From: Rhodospirillaceae bacterium
Lineage (GTDB): Bacteria > Pseudomonadota > Alphaproteobacteria > UBA8366
Length of the DNA: 52,990 nt
Assembly: GCA_002716125.1 (NCBI GenBank)
Contig: PAZH01000042.1
Span: forward strand, 1 to 52,990
Reading direction: 5' to 3'
The position numbers and the translations under genes were made by a program. Shown here one piece after another: positions 18,153 through 26,982 of this stretch. Under the pieces are notes generated by a model. The model had not been told where the DNA came from and ran no database searches. It saw only the letters and a program-made list of their open reading frames with translations. Within the stretch, counting starts at the first letter, position 1. Each line of letters opens with the position of its first letter.

Positions 18153-19708
18153 GACCCGAGGACATCATTGCCGGCAAGAATCGCCCCTTTACCGGAGCGG
18201 AATATCTCGACTCGCTGAAGGATGGCCGCGAAATATACATTTACGGCGAGCGGGTCGACGATGTGACGACCCACCCCGCCTTTCGCAATTCCGCGCGCAC
18301 CATGGCGCGCCTCTATGATGCGTTGCACGATCCGGCGAAGCGGGACGAATTGACCTGTGAGACGGATACGGGCTCCGGTGGCTATACCCATAAATTTTTT
18401 CGTGTCGCCCGTTCGGCGGAAGACTTGGTGGGCCAACGCGATGCCATCGCCGCCTGGTCGCGGATGTCGTATGGCTGGATGGGTCGCACGCCGGACTACA
18501 AAGCGTCGTTGATGAACACGCTCGGTGCCAATGCCCCGTTCTGGGGCGACTACGCCGAGAACGCCAAAACCTGGTACCGCCTCGTGCAGGAAAGCGTGTG
18601 TTTCATGAACCACGCAATCGTCAATCCGCCGGTCGACCGGCACAAGGCTGCAGATCAGGTGAAGGATGTCTTTATCACGATCGATAAGGAAACCGATGCC
18701 GGCATCTACGTCTCGGGCGCTAAAGTCGTCGCCACGTCGGCAGCCCTGACGCATTACAATTTTCTCGGCCAGAACATGTCGGCGGAGATCACCGACGACG
18801 ACTTGGCCGTGATGTTCATCGCGCCAATGGACGCGCCCGGCGTGAAGCTGTTTTGCCGTGCATCGTACGAAATGCAGGCGGCGACGATGGGTACCCCGTT
18901 CGACTATCCATTGTCGTCGCGTTTCGACGAGAACGACGCGATCTTCGTGTTCGACAATGTCTTCATTCCTTGGGAAGACGTGCTGGTTCATCGGGACATC
19001 GACATGCTGATGAAGTTCTATCCATCTTCCGGGTTCTTCAACAATTTCACCTTCCAAGGGTGCACGCGTCTTGCGGTGAAGCTCGATTTCATTGCCGGTC
19101 TGCTCTACAAGGCGCTCCGCTCGACGGGGACGGACGAGTTCCGTGGTGTGCAAATGCAGATCGGCGAAGTGATCGCCTGGCGCAACATGTTCTGGGCGAT
19201 TTCCGATGCAATGGCGTTGAACTGTCAGCCTTGGGTCGACGGTGCGGTTTTGCCCAACGGTCAGTCCGGGACCGCCTACCGGGTCTTCGCGACGGAGGCT
19301 TATCCTCGGGTCAAAGAAATTATCATGCAGACGGTCGCCAGCGGATTGATTTACCTTCCATCGTCGGCGCTCGACTTCAAGAACCCGGACATCGACAAGT
19401 ATCTGAAGCAATACGTTCGCGGCTCGAATGGGATCGAGTACAAGGAGCGCATCAAGATCATGAAACTGTTGTGGGATGCGGTCGGCTCTGAATTCGGCGG
19501 GCGGCACGAACTCTACGAGCGAAACTATGCGGGCAGCAACGAGATGGTTCGTTTCCAAACCTTCTTCAACGCGCGCGGTTCGGGCGCGTTGGACGAAATG
19601 GTCGGTCTCGCCGAAGCCTGCATGGCGGAGTACGACGAGGATGGCTGGTGCGACGACGACTATGCCAACCCGGATGATATGAGCGCCGTCGGTTCCGCGA
19701 AGACGTAA
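18149..19708 (+). CDS. flavin-dependent aromatic hydroxylase, oxygenase component (HpaB family)
   Basis: A 519-residue FADH2-dependent monooxygenase of the 4-hydroxyphenylacetate 3-hydroxylase family (HpaB, PvcC, chlorophenol 4-monooxygenase). Visible family segments are TGAEYLDSLKDGREIYIYGE at the start, SYGWMGRTPDYKA near residue 110, VATSAALTHYNF, the flavin-site DYPLSSRFDENDAIFVFDNVFIPWEDVL, and GSEFGGRHELYERNY near the C-terminus. It adds OH ortho to a phenol using reduced flavin from a separate reductase (HpaC type), which is not nearby. It is translationally coupled to the LigB gene. Confidence 0.92.
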   Translation: MRPEDIIAGKNRPFTGAEYLDSLKDGREIYIYGERVDDVTTHPAFRNSARTMARLYDALHDPAKRDELTCETDTGSGGYTHKFFRVARSAEDLVGQRDAIAAWSRMSYGWMGRTPDYKASLMNTLGANAPFWGDYAENAKTWYRLVQESVCFMNHAIVNPPVDRHKAADQVKDVFITIDKETDAGIYVSGAKVVATSAALTHYNFLGQNMSAEITDDDLAVMFIAPMDAPGVKLFCRASYEMQAATMGTPFDYPLSSRFDENDAIFVFDNVFIPWEDVLVHRDIDMLMKFYPSSGFFNNFTFQGCTRLAVKLDFIAGLLYKALRSTGTDEFRGVQMQIGEVIAWRNMFWAISDAMALNCQPWVDGAVLPNGQSGTAYRVFATEAYPRVKEIIMQTVASGLIYLPSSALDFKNPDIDKYLKQYVRGSNGIEYKERIKIMKLLWDAVGSEFGGRHELYERNYAGSNEMVRFQTFFNARGSGALDEMVGLAEACMAEYDEDGWCDDDYANPDDMSAVGSAKT

Positions 19709-19712
19709 ACGC

Positions 19713-20978
19713 TCAAGGGGCGCGGATGGCCAAACGTTCCGCAGCGGGCTCGGAAACCCGGGTAACGGTGACTTCGAGTTCGCCCGAATTGTTGTCGTAT
19801 TTACTCTTAAGATCGTTGGCGAAGGCGAATAAGTTGCCGCTGACAGGTGCGGTGAGCGTGGCTTCGCCCCGACTGCCGATCCGGAAGATCTTGTCTTCGG
19901 TCTCTCCGATCGCGCCGATCAATTCGAACCACTGGGCTTCCGGATAGCGCCGATCGTCTTCGAACCGCCGGACGAAGATTTCCTTGATTCCCGAGAGCTG
20001 TTCGGTCGACCAGCCATCGGCACCGCATTGGATCGAGGCGTCGGTCCAGGTGTCTGACGGATCGACCGCGAAAGTGTAATGCTGCCCTTCCTCGAGATGC
20101 ACGCCCGACCAACTATAGAGATCGGGCGCGCGGACGGTGAAGGTTGCGGATTCGCCTATCCCGAGTGGTTTCCCGACGGCGCCAGCGTAAAACCTATCCT
20201 GCGGCTCGATTGTGCGCCGGGGGTCTTCAATTGGGTCGAAATTCTTACTGATCGCAGCGCGCGGGCGGCCGGTGTCATATTCGTCGCGGCTGTTTTCCGA
20301 AATCGGGAGACCATGATCGATCGCCTTGTCCATCATCCAATAGAGGGTGATGTCCGATAGAGCGGTATTGCCGTTGCCGCCCCCAACGTCCGAGTGCACG
20401 CCCCGAAACCATAGTTCATGAATATTTTCGTGGGCTCTGTCGCGGTTCAGCCGATAGACGACAAAGGACTGACAGCGTTCATGGATCGCCATGGCGTGGT
20501 AGCAGATATCGACATGTCCCGGCGCGTCGAGATCGTATCCGATATCGATCTTCTGAAAATTCAAAATGAAGTCCCGTGGAATGCCGAATGAACCGACCGT
20601 ATCCCAGAGACCGAGAAACCGGATCTGCGGCGCGGGCGCGATCTGTCGTTCCTCTTCGTCGACGATACCGATCTCTTGGATCAGATTGGCAAAATGGACC
20701 GCAAGCGCCGCGCTGCGGCTGAAGCCGATGATGTCGATGACCGTGTCCCCGTTCGTCACTTGGCTAACCAGATGGGCATACATTTCTTCGATACGGGTTT
20801 GGCCGCCCGCGCCGAAGACACCGCCGAGTACCCTACCGATGGGGCCAAAACGAGTACCGACGCCGTCGATATAGTAGGCTTTGCCTTTATAGGCATTTCG
20901 GAATTTTAGAACGTTGGTGCTGTCGACGGGGTCTGGTTCTTTTTCGTTCCAAGTGCCGTCGAATGCGTAGAGAGCCAT
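19713..20978 (-). CDS. DUF2235 lipase-like hydrolase with C-terminal LecA-like lectin domain
   Basis: A 421-residue protein with two parts. Residues 1-205 are a DUF2235 alpha/beta hydrolase, as in Tle1-type phospholipases: FDGTWNE at the N-terminus, nucleophile S87 in GFSRSA, D126 in FLGLWDTVGSFG, and H195 in GVHSDVGGG. From about residue 265 a beta-rich domain resembles the galactose lectin LecA (PA-IL): ELIGAIG, then FRIGS, then NDLKSKYDNNSG, in which D389, N396 and N397 match the calcium/sugar ligands of LecA's NDVPGTYGNNSG. There is no signal peptide and no VgrG, PAAR or immunity gene nearby. It stands alone, convergent with the hydroxylase gene (4 bp apart), with an A+T-rich 5' flank unlike its surroundings, hinting at acquisition. 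Confidence 0.8.
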   Translation of the reverse strand: MALYAFDGTWNEKEPDPVDSTNVLKFRNAYKGKAYYIDGVGTRFGPIGRVLGGVFGAGGQTRIEEMYAHLVSQVTNGDTVIDIIGFSRSAALAVHFANLIQEIGIVDEEERQIAPAPQIRFLGLWDTVGSFGIPRDFILNFQKIDIGYDLDAPGHVDICYHAMAIHERCQSFVVYRLNRDRAHENIHELWFRGVHSDVGGGNGNTALSDITLYWMMDKAIDHGLPISENSRDEYDTGRPRAAISKNFDPIEDPRRTIEPQDRFYAGAVGKPLGIGESATFTVRAPDLYSWSGVHLEEGQHYTFAVDPSDTWTDASIQCGADGWSTEQLSGIKEIFVRRFEDDRRYPEAQWFELIGAIGETEDKIFRIGSRGEATLTAPVSGNLFAFANDLKSKYDNNSGELEVTVTRVSEPAAERLAIRAP

Positions 20979-21177
20979 CTATTTATTCCTGATTAAAATT
21001 TTTAGATTTGAATGCAGATATTTGTAATTATACAACGAAAGATGGTGAAATTTGGGCGTCTTTTTAGAATTTTAAAGGCAGTCTGCAGACAGTCCTACGC
21101 AAGGGTCTTTGTCTCGCCGCTCGGACCCGCTATGGTCCCGTCTTCGATTTTGCCGAACAGACTTGGAAAATAAGAAA
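20979..21177. other. A+T-rich divergent intergenic region
   Basis: 199 bp between the DUF2235 gene and the aminotransferase gene, markedly A+T-rich in its first 100 bp compared with the rest of the window. It must contain divergent promoters. I see TTTAGAATTTTAAAG but no pair of boxes I would defend, and no small gene. Confidence 0.5.
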
Positions 21178-22401
21178 ATGAAGAGCCATCGCCCTGGCCG
21201 TCAGTTCCTGCACACGCCTGGTCCGACCCACATTCCGGACCGCGTCCAGAACGCTATGCATGTGAAGGCCGTCGATTTCGCCAGCCCGGAATTCATGGAC
21301 GTCGCCGTCGAATGCTTCGAGGGTTTGAAGCCGCTTTTTGGGCTGAAAGAGGGTGAGGTTTTCATCTATACCGCGTCGGGCCACGGTGCTTGGGAAGCGG
21401 CGTTCGTCAACCTCCTAGAGCCGGGTGACACCGTCCTGATGCCGGAGACAGGCCGGTTCTCTCGCGTTTGGGGCGAGATGGGCGAAGCGCTTGGGCTGAA
21501 GATCGAGACGGTCGAGAACGATTGGCGGACCGCGATCGACCCGGCCGATGTCGAGGAAAAGCTGCGCGCCGACACCGATCATACGATCAAGGCCGTTATG
21601 ATGGTCCACACGGAGACTGCGACCGGCGTCACTTCGGACGTGCCGGCGGTTCGCCGTGTCATCGATGCGGCGGGTCATCCTGCGCTGCTGATCGTGGACG
21701 CCATCGCTTCCTGGCTGACGACCGAGTTGCCGATGGACGATTGGGGCGTCGATGTTGTCGTAGGTGCGTCGCAGAAAGGTCTGATGCTGCCGCCGGGTCT
21801 CTCCTTCACCGCCGTCGGTCCCAAGGCGCTGGAAGCGACGAAGGAATGCAAGACGTTCCGAGAGTATTGGTCGTGGAGTGCCCGCCTCGGCTTCGAGCAG
21901 TACCGCCGATTCTGCGGCACGGCGCCCGAGCATATGATCTTCGGCCTCCGCGAAGCCATCGAGATCATCGACGAGGAAGGTCTCGACAATCTCTTCGCCC
22001 GCCACGCGCGGCTGGCCGACGCGGCCCGGCTTTGTGTCGGCGAATGGGCCAAGGGCGGCGCGCTCGAGTTCAATGCGCTGCGCCCCGAGGAGCGCGCCAA
22101 CGGCTTGACCGTTATCCGCGTGCGCGAGGATCTGGACGCTGAGGAGATTCGCCGCACGGCCCGTGATATGTTCGATGTCGCTTGCGGCGGCGGCTTGGCG
22201 CTGCTCGCCAACAAGGTCTTCCGCATCGGGCATATGGGCGACATCAACGACCCGATGATCCTCGGTGCCTTGGGCGGCGTTGAATCGACCCTCGGGTACT
22301 TGGGACTTCCCTACGAAAGCGGCCTCGGCGCTGCGGCGAAGCACCTCGCCGAGACGGCGCCGCGCCTCAACCGCCCTGCGGACGGCCGGACGTATAGCTG
22401 A
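21178..22401 (+). CDS. class-V aminotransferase (alanine/serine-glyoxylate aminotransferase type)
   Basis: A 407-residue PLP enzyme of the serine-glyoxylate aminotransferase branch. HTPGPTHIPDRV near the N-terminus, FIYTASGHGAWEAA, VMMVHTETATGVTSD, LLIVDAIAS with the PLP aspartate, and GASQKGLMLPPGL with the Schiff-base lysine (about residue 200) are all classic. It probably moves an amino group between a small amino acid and glyoxylate. ATG 21178 is chosen; the open frame upstream has no similarity. The aldolase gene follows after 4 bp, suggesting one transcript of aminotransferase, aldolase and hydratase. Confidence 0.9.
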   Translation: MKSHRPGRQFLHTPGPTHIPDRVQNAMHVKAVDFASPEFMDVAVECFEGLKPLFGLKEGEVFIYTASGHGAWEAAFVNLLEPGDTVLMPETGRFSRVWGEMGEALGLKIETVENDWRTAIDPADVEEKLRADTDHTIKAVMMVHTETATGVTSDVPAVRRVIDAAGHPALLIVDAIASWLTTELPMDDWGVDVVVGASQKGLMLPPGLSFTAVGPKALEATKECKTFREYWSWSARLGFEQYRRFCGTAPEHMIFGLREAIEIIDEEGLDNLFARHARLADAARLCVGEWAKGGALEFNALRPEERANGLTVIRVREDLDAEEIRRTARDMFDVACGGGLALLANKVFRIGHMGDINDPMILGALGGVESTLGYLGLPYESGLGAAAKHLAETAPRLNRPADGRTYS

Positions 22402-22405
22402 GGCA

Positions 22406-23194
22406 ATGACCGACACGCTCCGGAGCACGGTTAAGGAAAAACTCGCCGTTGGAGAGGTCGTCTCTTCGATGACCGTGCGGCTGGTGCCAAGTGTGGAGAT
22501 CGTCCAAGTCATCAAGTCGGCGGGCTTCGATAGTTTCTATATCGACCTCGAGCACTCGCCGCTCACCATCGAGACCACGAACCAGATTGCGACGACGGCG
22601 CTCGCCGCCGGGATCGATTGTTTCGCCCGCGTGCCGGCGAATACGCCGGACTATATCTCGCGGGTGCTGGACGGTGGTTGCATGGGCGTCATCGCGCCCG
22701 GTGTGGCGTCGGCGGCGGAAGCGCAAGCCGTCGTTGATGCGGCGAAATATGCGCCCATCGGGGCGCGCGGCGTCTCGGGCGCGCTGCCGGTGACGGGGTT
22801 CCGGCCGATCCCGGACCTCTACGCCAAGGTCAACGCCGTGACGACGGTGATCGTGATGTTCGAAAGCGGTGCGGCGCTCAACGCGGCAGACGACATCGCT
22901 GCCGTCGACGGCGTCGACATCGTGATGATCGGCACCAATGATCTGTTGGCCGAATTGGGCCTGCCGGCGGGCGACTTCGACAACCCGGCGATTAAGGACG
23001 CCTATCGGCGAACCATCGACGCCTGTTCGAAGCACGGTAAGCATGTCGGTGTCGGCGGTCTTGCGTCGCGTCCCGACCTCGTTGCGGAATTCGTCGAAAT
23101 GGGCGCGCGCTACGTTTCGACCGGCACCGACCTCAACTTCCTCCTCGCCGCCGCGCGCGAGAAAGCGGCGGCTGTGGCGAAGCTTGAGCTGTGA
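22406..23194 (+). CDS. HpcH/HpaI-family class II aldolase
   Basis: A 262-residue metal-dependent aldolase like 4-hydroxy-2-oxoheptanedioate aldolase (HpaI), which splits 4-hydroxy-2-oxo acids to pyruvate or a related 2-oxo acid plus an aldehyde. The conserved set is visible: H50 in IDLEHSP, R75 in FARVPANT, metal ligand E153 in MFESGAAL and D179 in IGTNDL. VGVGGLASRPD and VSTGTDLNFL close the barrel. Such enzymes end meta-cleavage pathways. It begins four bases after the aminotransferase stop. Confidence 0.9.
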   Translation: MTDTLRSTVKEKLAVGEVVSSMTVRLVPSVEIVQVIKSAGFDSFYIDLEHSPLTIETTNQIATTALAAGIDCFARVPANTPDYISRVLDGGCMGVIAPGVASAAEAQAVVDAAKYAPIGARGVSGALPVTGFRPIPDLYAKVNAVTTVIVMFESGAALNAADDIAAVDGVDIVMIGTNDLLAELGLPAGDFDNPAIKDAYRRTIDACSKHGKHVGVGGLASRPDLVAEFVEMGARYVSTGTDLNFLLAAAREKAAAVAKLEL

Positions 23195-23261
23195 GCCGCC
23201 GCGCTGCGATCTAGATTACCCTCCAACATCGCTTTTGATTTTAGAAACGAGGAGACCGCGT

Positions 23262-24059
23262 ATGTCCGTCGTCGAAACCGAAACACACGGCCAGATACTC
23301 GTCGTCCGGATGAACCGGCCGAAAAGCTTGAATGCGCTGAACCACGAATTGCGGACGGAGCTGTCCGAGGCGTGGAACGATTTTCAGGACAGTAAGGAGC
23401 TCGAAGTGGCGATCTTTACGGGGGCCGGACGCGGCTTCTGCGCCGGTGAAGATATGAGAGAATCGCTGCAGGACGGGGCCCCCGGCGGCCGCCGTCCGGC
23501 GCGGCCCGACCCCTTTATGGAAGGCACGTTGGACAAGCCCGTGATCGCGGCCGTGAACGGCTTTGCGATGGGCGGCGGGTTCATGCTGGTCGAGCGGACC
23601 GACCTCAGGGTCGCGGTACGGGGCGCTTTGTTCGAGATTTCGGAAGCCAAGCGTTGGTTGCTCGGCGGCTACAACCACGGGCATTTGGCGAACCTGCCTT
23701 ACCCAATCGCGATGGAGATGGCGATGGGCTTCCGATTTACCGCCGAACGGTTCCACGAGCTGGGATTCGTCAACCGGCTGGTGGACGATATTGAGGACCT
23801 GCTGCCGGAAGCGCTTAAAATGGGTGAGCATTTGTTGACCTTGCCGCCGGCCTCCCGCGTCAACACGCTCCATATGATGCGTCAGATGCAACCGCGCACC
23901 ACCCCGGCGCAGGAAACCTTGGCGGAGAAGCTGCATAACCACGGTGCCAAGAGCGACCGGATGGAATCCCGCGCGGCCTTCGCAGAGAAGCGGAAGCCGA
24001 ACTTCATCGGTTGGGACGACCCGGAAGACCGCTACAACCTGCCGCAATTGGAGGAATAG
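23262..24059 (+). CDS. enoyl-CoA hydratase/isomerase family protein
   Basis: A 265-residue crotonase-fold protein. The oxyanion-hole segments are GRGFCAGEDM near residue 60 and NGFAMGGGFML near 100. The following ISEAKRWLLGG region replaces the usual glutamate-bearing PE(V/I)xxGL helix, so the chemistry (hydration, isomerisation or C-C cleavage) is uncertain. Substrates should be acyl-CoA thioesters. GAGGAG lies seven bases before ATG 23262. It is third in the aminotransferase-aldolase set and convergent with the oxidoreductase that follows. Confidence 0.88.
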   Translation: MSVVETETHGQILVVRMNRPKSLNALNHELRTELSEAWNDFQDSKELEVAIFTGAGRGFCAGEDMRESLQDGAPGGRRPARPDPFMEGTLDKPVIAAVNGFAMGGGFMLVERTDLRVAVRGALFEISEAKRWLLGGYNHGHLANLPYPIAMEMAMGFRFTAERFHELGFVNRLVDDIEDLLPEALKMGEHLLTLPPASRVNTLHMMRQMQPRTTPAQETLAEKLHNHGAKSDRMESRAAFAEKRKPNFIGWDDPEDRYNLPQLEE

Positions 24060-24062
24060 CGC

Positions 24063-25388
24063 CTAGCGCTCGCCGGCCTCGTCGCGTTCGATCCCTTTGA
24101 TTCGGCGCTCGGTATAGAACTTCAGGATCGGGTCGGGTGGCACGAACGCCGCTTGCGGCATGGCCTTCAGAGTGCGTAGCTCTTCACTGTCGACACCGCA
24201 TAAATCCTCGGCCAAGAGTTTGCCGAGGGCAGTGCCGCGCGTCATCGGCGCCGTGTCCGTCGTCATCAGGATATAGAGGTCGTCCGCAACCGCGCCCCAG
24301 ACCGTGCCTTCGTTCCGGGTGAACGCCATGATGCCGCCCCAGGTCCCTTCGAAATCGACTTCGCCGAGGGCGGGCCAGCGCTCCGCGATGCTTTGCCGGT
24401 GCCGTCTCTCCATCTCCGCGATCAAATCGTCTTCGAAGCGTTTACTGCGGGCGTACCAAAGCGTATTGCGCATCAAGATGCGGCCATCTGCCGTCAGCCG
24501 GACGGTACTGCCGTTGGGGCTTGCCGGCAGGAGGCCGAACTCGCCGCCGCCGCCGACATGTTTCTTTTCGTCGTCGGTCAGTTGCCGGGTGAGTGTGCCA
24601 AAGGAGGCGATGGGCACAACCCGGTGTTTCTTGAAACCCATCTCCTCGGCGAAGAGGTTGGCGGCGATGATGAGTTTCGGCGCGCGGACCGAACCTTCCG
24701 GGCAGACGAGGGTAAACCCGCCGCCCGAGCGGATCTCGTTGACAGGCGTGTCTTCGTAAAGCGTGACGTTTGGCGGCAAGGTTTCGCCAAGCCCCCGCAT
24801 CATTGCGGCTGGCTGGACCAGGGCACTGCCGTCGACGCGCACGCCGCGCTGATAGAATCGCGTGCCGGTGATCCCTTCCATCTCGTCTTGCGTGAGGCGC
24901 TGGTGCTCGATGCCGAGTGTCTGGAAACCGTCGGCCACGTCGTCGAGATGCGCTTCGCCCGGCCTGGAGGCGGAGACGTAGATCTGACCCCAATCGTTCC
25001 ATTGGCAGCGGATCTGATGCTGTTCGACGATATCGCGCAGATAACCTTGTCCGGTCTGGAACAGCCGGTCGCTGTTCTTCGCCGCATCGAGATTCTTGAT
25101 GCCGCCGTGGCTGTGATGTTTCAGCATGAAACCGGCGTTGCGTCCGGACGTGCCGTAGCCGACCCGCATGGCTTCGACGACGGCGATGCTATCGTCGGGA
25201 CGGAGCTCCGCCAGCCTTCGTGCGAAGGTCAGGCCGCAGGTACCACCGCCGAGCACGGCCCAATCGGCTGTGACGTCTTGTTGGAGAATGCGGGCTGGTT
25301 TCGGGTCCGGTAAGGTCGAGTACCAGGCGTTCCGCACGCCGTCATAGGGTAGTTTCTTCGGTCGACGAGTCCCTGTCAGCTTGGCCAT
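24063..25388 (-). CDS. FAD-dependent amine/amino-acid oxidoreductase (DAO family)
   Basis: A 441-residue flavoprotein of the DadA/sarcosine-oxidase superfamily. The dinucleotide fold is WAVLGGGTCGLTFARRL near residue 45, followed by VVEAMRVGYGTSGRNAGFML, the flavin-contact motif of gamma-glutamylputrescine-oxidase-like enzymes. A late FTRNEGTVWGAV segment closes the FAD site. Such enzymes oxidise secondary or primary amines to imines. It is the last gene of a minus-strand run whose order of transcription is Rieske alpha, Rieske beta, hydroxyacid dehydrogenase, this gene. A second member lies at 29.4 kb. Confidence 0.87.
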   Translation of the reverse strand: MAKLTGTRRPKKLPYDGVRNAWYSTLPDPKPARILQQDVTADWAVLGGGTCGLTFARRLAELRPDDSIAVVEAMRVGYGTSGRNAGFMLKHHSHGGIKNLDAAKNSDRLFQTGQGYLRDIVEQHQIRCQWNDWGQIYVSASRPGEAHLDDVADGFQTLGIEHQRLTQDEMEGITGTRFYQRGVRVDGSALVQPAAMMRGLGETLPPNVTLYEDTPVNEIRSGGGFTLVCPEGSVRAPKLIIAANLFAEEMGFKKHRVVPIASFGTLTRQLTDDEKKHVGGGGEFGLLPASPNGSTVRLTADGRILMRNTLWYARSKRFEDDLIAEMERRHRQSIAERWPALGEVDFEGTWGGIMAFTRNEGTVWGAVADDLYILMTTDTAPMTRGTALGKLLAEDLCGVDSEELRTLKAMPQAAFVPPDPILKFYTERRIKGIERDEAGER

Positions 25389-25408
25389 CGCGGCACCTCG
25401 ATCTCGGG

Positions 25409-26398
25409 TCAGACGATATCGGCCGGCGCCACCTCGTACATCAACGGCTCGCCCCGGACGAAGCGGGGAAGATTGTCGAAGAAAAGCTCGTCCCAGCGCA
25501 AGCGCGTTCCGTCGCCGGCGAAGGAAGTGTGCGCGGTGATGCGAATCTTCGGATGGCGCCAGAGCGGGTCATCCGCGGGCAACGGTTCGGTGTGAAAGAC
25601 GTCGAGCGCGGCGGCTTCGAGCTGCCCGCGATCCAGTGCCGCGATCATCGCGCTGTCATCGATCAAGGCGCCGCGTGCGATGTTGATCAGGATGGCGCCT
25701 TGCTTGACGTTGGTGAAGAAGGCCTCGCCGGCGAAACCGCGCGTGGCGTCATTCAGTGGGCACGCCAGCACGATGACATCGGCATCGGGGAGGAAGCGCT
25801 CGAGGTCGTCCATCGTGCCGGCGGCGTCGACAATCTCCGACGTTTGCGGCGATCGACGGATGACATTGACCGTGGCGCCAAACGCTTTGGCGCGGGCAGC
25901 CGTGGTGGAGCCGATCGGACCGAACCCGACGATCAGCCATGTCGTATTGGCGACTTCCCGAAACGGGGTGCGCGTCCACTCCTTCTTCGCCTGGGCAGCG
26001 CGTTGGTCGTCGATCGGATGGATCAGGCTCAAAGCCTGGGCCATCGTGTACTCGGCGATCGCGACGGATTGAGCGCTGCTGTTGCAAATGCGAATGCCTT
26101 TGTCGGACAGCTTCTTATAGGCGGGATTGTCGAGACCGGCGTTGAAGGTCTGTAAGACATCGATCCGCTTGCAGGCCAGCGCCACGTCGAAGGGCAAGCT
26201 GCCGAGCGAACCGCCCGCGAGATCGGGGCCGAGCCAGAGGTAATCGATCTCGGCATCGGCGGCGGGGACCTTTGCCCCGCCGATGTCGAAATTGCCGTCT
26301 TCGTCGAAGGCGCGGATTTCGATATCGAGCCCCATCGCATCGATGCGGTCTTTGAGACGCGTATACCCGGCGTCGTACAGGCCAACCGTGACGGTCAT
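25409..26398 (-). CDS. D-2-hydroxyacid dehydrogenase (NAD(P)-dependent)
   Basis: A 329-residue enzyme of the D-isomer-specific family, interconverting 2-hydroxy and 2-oxo acids. The Rossmann motif is IVGFGPIGSTTA near residue 155. The catalytic set can be seen: arginine in INIARGALID, glutamate in FHTEPLP and histidine in RITAHTSF. AEYTMAQALSL marks the substrate-domain hinge. It lies between the Rieske beta subunit and the amine oxidase in the minus-strand run, suggesting it processes a side-chain 2-oxo acid from that pathway, which is inference. Confidence 0.9.
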   Translation of the reverse strand: MTVTVGLYDAGYTRLKDRIDAMGLDIEIRAFDEDGNFDIGGAKVPAADAEIDYLWLGPDLAGGSLGSLPFDVALACKRIDVLQTFNAGLDNPAYKKLSDKGIRICNSSAQSVAIAEYTMAQALSLIHPIDDQRAAQAKKEWTRTPFREVANTTWLIVGFGPIGSTTAARAKAFGATVNVIRRSPQTSEIVDAAGTMDDLERFLPDADVIVLACPLNDATRGFAGEAFFTNVKQGAILINIARGALIDDSAMIAALDRGQLEAAALDVFHTEPLPADDPLWRHPKIRITAHTSFAGDGTRLRWDELFFDNLPRFVRGEPLMYEVAPADIV

Positions 26399-26435
26399 AA
26401 CAAAAGCTCCCGGAATTTCGTTGGTTCGTTTCTGA

Positions 26436-26969
26436 TCAGAAGAACAGCGTCAGGTTCTTGGCGAGCAAGACGCTCTGGTCGAGGAAGATTTCCCGCGCGG
26501 CGATCTTAAAGCCCGTCCCGTCCCGGCGCAGCGTGTCGTTGCGTTTGCCGACGAAGAAATCGGTCTCTGTCTCCGTCCGGTTGCGGTAGACGAGGAATCG
26601 GCAGCGTGTCGCCAATTCGTCGCCGTTATCCGTGATCTGCAGGTTTGAGAACATGTGGCTGGTGCGGGAAACGGGCTCCTCCGCCCAATGCACGCCGGTC
26701 TTGATCTGCCGGACCCGCTGTTCCAGTTCGAACTTGCCCTCGTCGAACCAGTTCAAGTCCTTGCCTTCACGGGTGTGCTCTTTGTCCCACTCGCCGTATT
26801 CCTTGTTGATCGTCACCGGCATCCAATAGCGGACATCGTCGGTCAGGAGGTCGAGCCAGGCATTGAATTGCCGGCTGTCGAGCAACTCCGCCTCGGCGTT
26901 ATAGAACTGCTCCACTTGATGGCGCAGCAGGAGCTGGTCGAGAAGGGCGCGTTCCGGCGTCGTGTCCAT
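26436..26969 (-). CDS. aromatic-ring-hydroxylating dioxygenase beta subunit
   Basis: A 177-residue structural subunit (cystatin/NTF2-like cone fold) of a Rieske oxygenase. QVEQFYNAEAELLDSRQFNAW and WLDLLTDDVRYWMPV are the standard opening. SRTSHMFSNLQI, RCRFLVYRNRTETETDFFVGKR and RREIFLDQ-like AAREIFLDQSVL complete the sheet. The start is ATG 26969, 13 bases after the alpha-subunit stop. An alpha3beta3 enzyme is expected. Confidence 0.92.
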   Translation of the reverse strand: MDTTPERALLDQLLLRHQVEQFYNAEAELLDSRQFNAWLDLLTDDVRYWMPVTINKEYGEWDKEHTREGKDLNWFDEGKFELEQRVRQIKTGVHWAEEPVSRTSHMFSNLQITDNGDELATRCRFLVYRNRTETETDFFVGKRNDTLRRDGTGFKIAAREIFLDQSVLLAKNLTLFF

Positions 26970-26982
26970 TTTCGCAGACCCC

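Noticed and set aside
18125..19558. 477-codon minus-strand open frame opposite the HpaB-type gene
   Set aside because: Shadow frame; His/Arg/Val-rich composition typical of antisense frames, no domains.
19713..20978. DUF2235 protein as part of a type VI secretion locus
   Set aside because: No VgrG, PAAR, Hcp, immunity or Tss gene in the window; only the lipase domain is shared.
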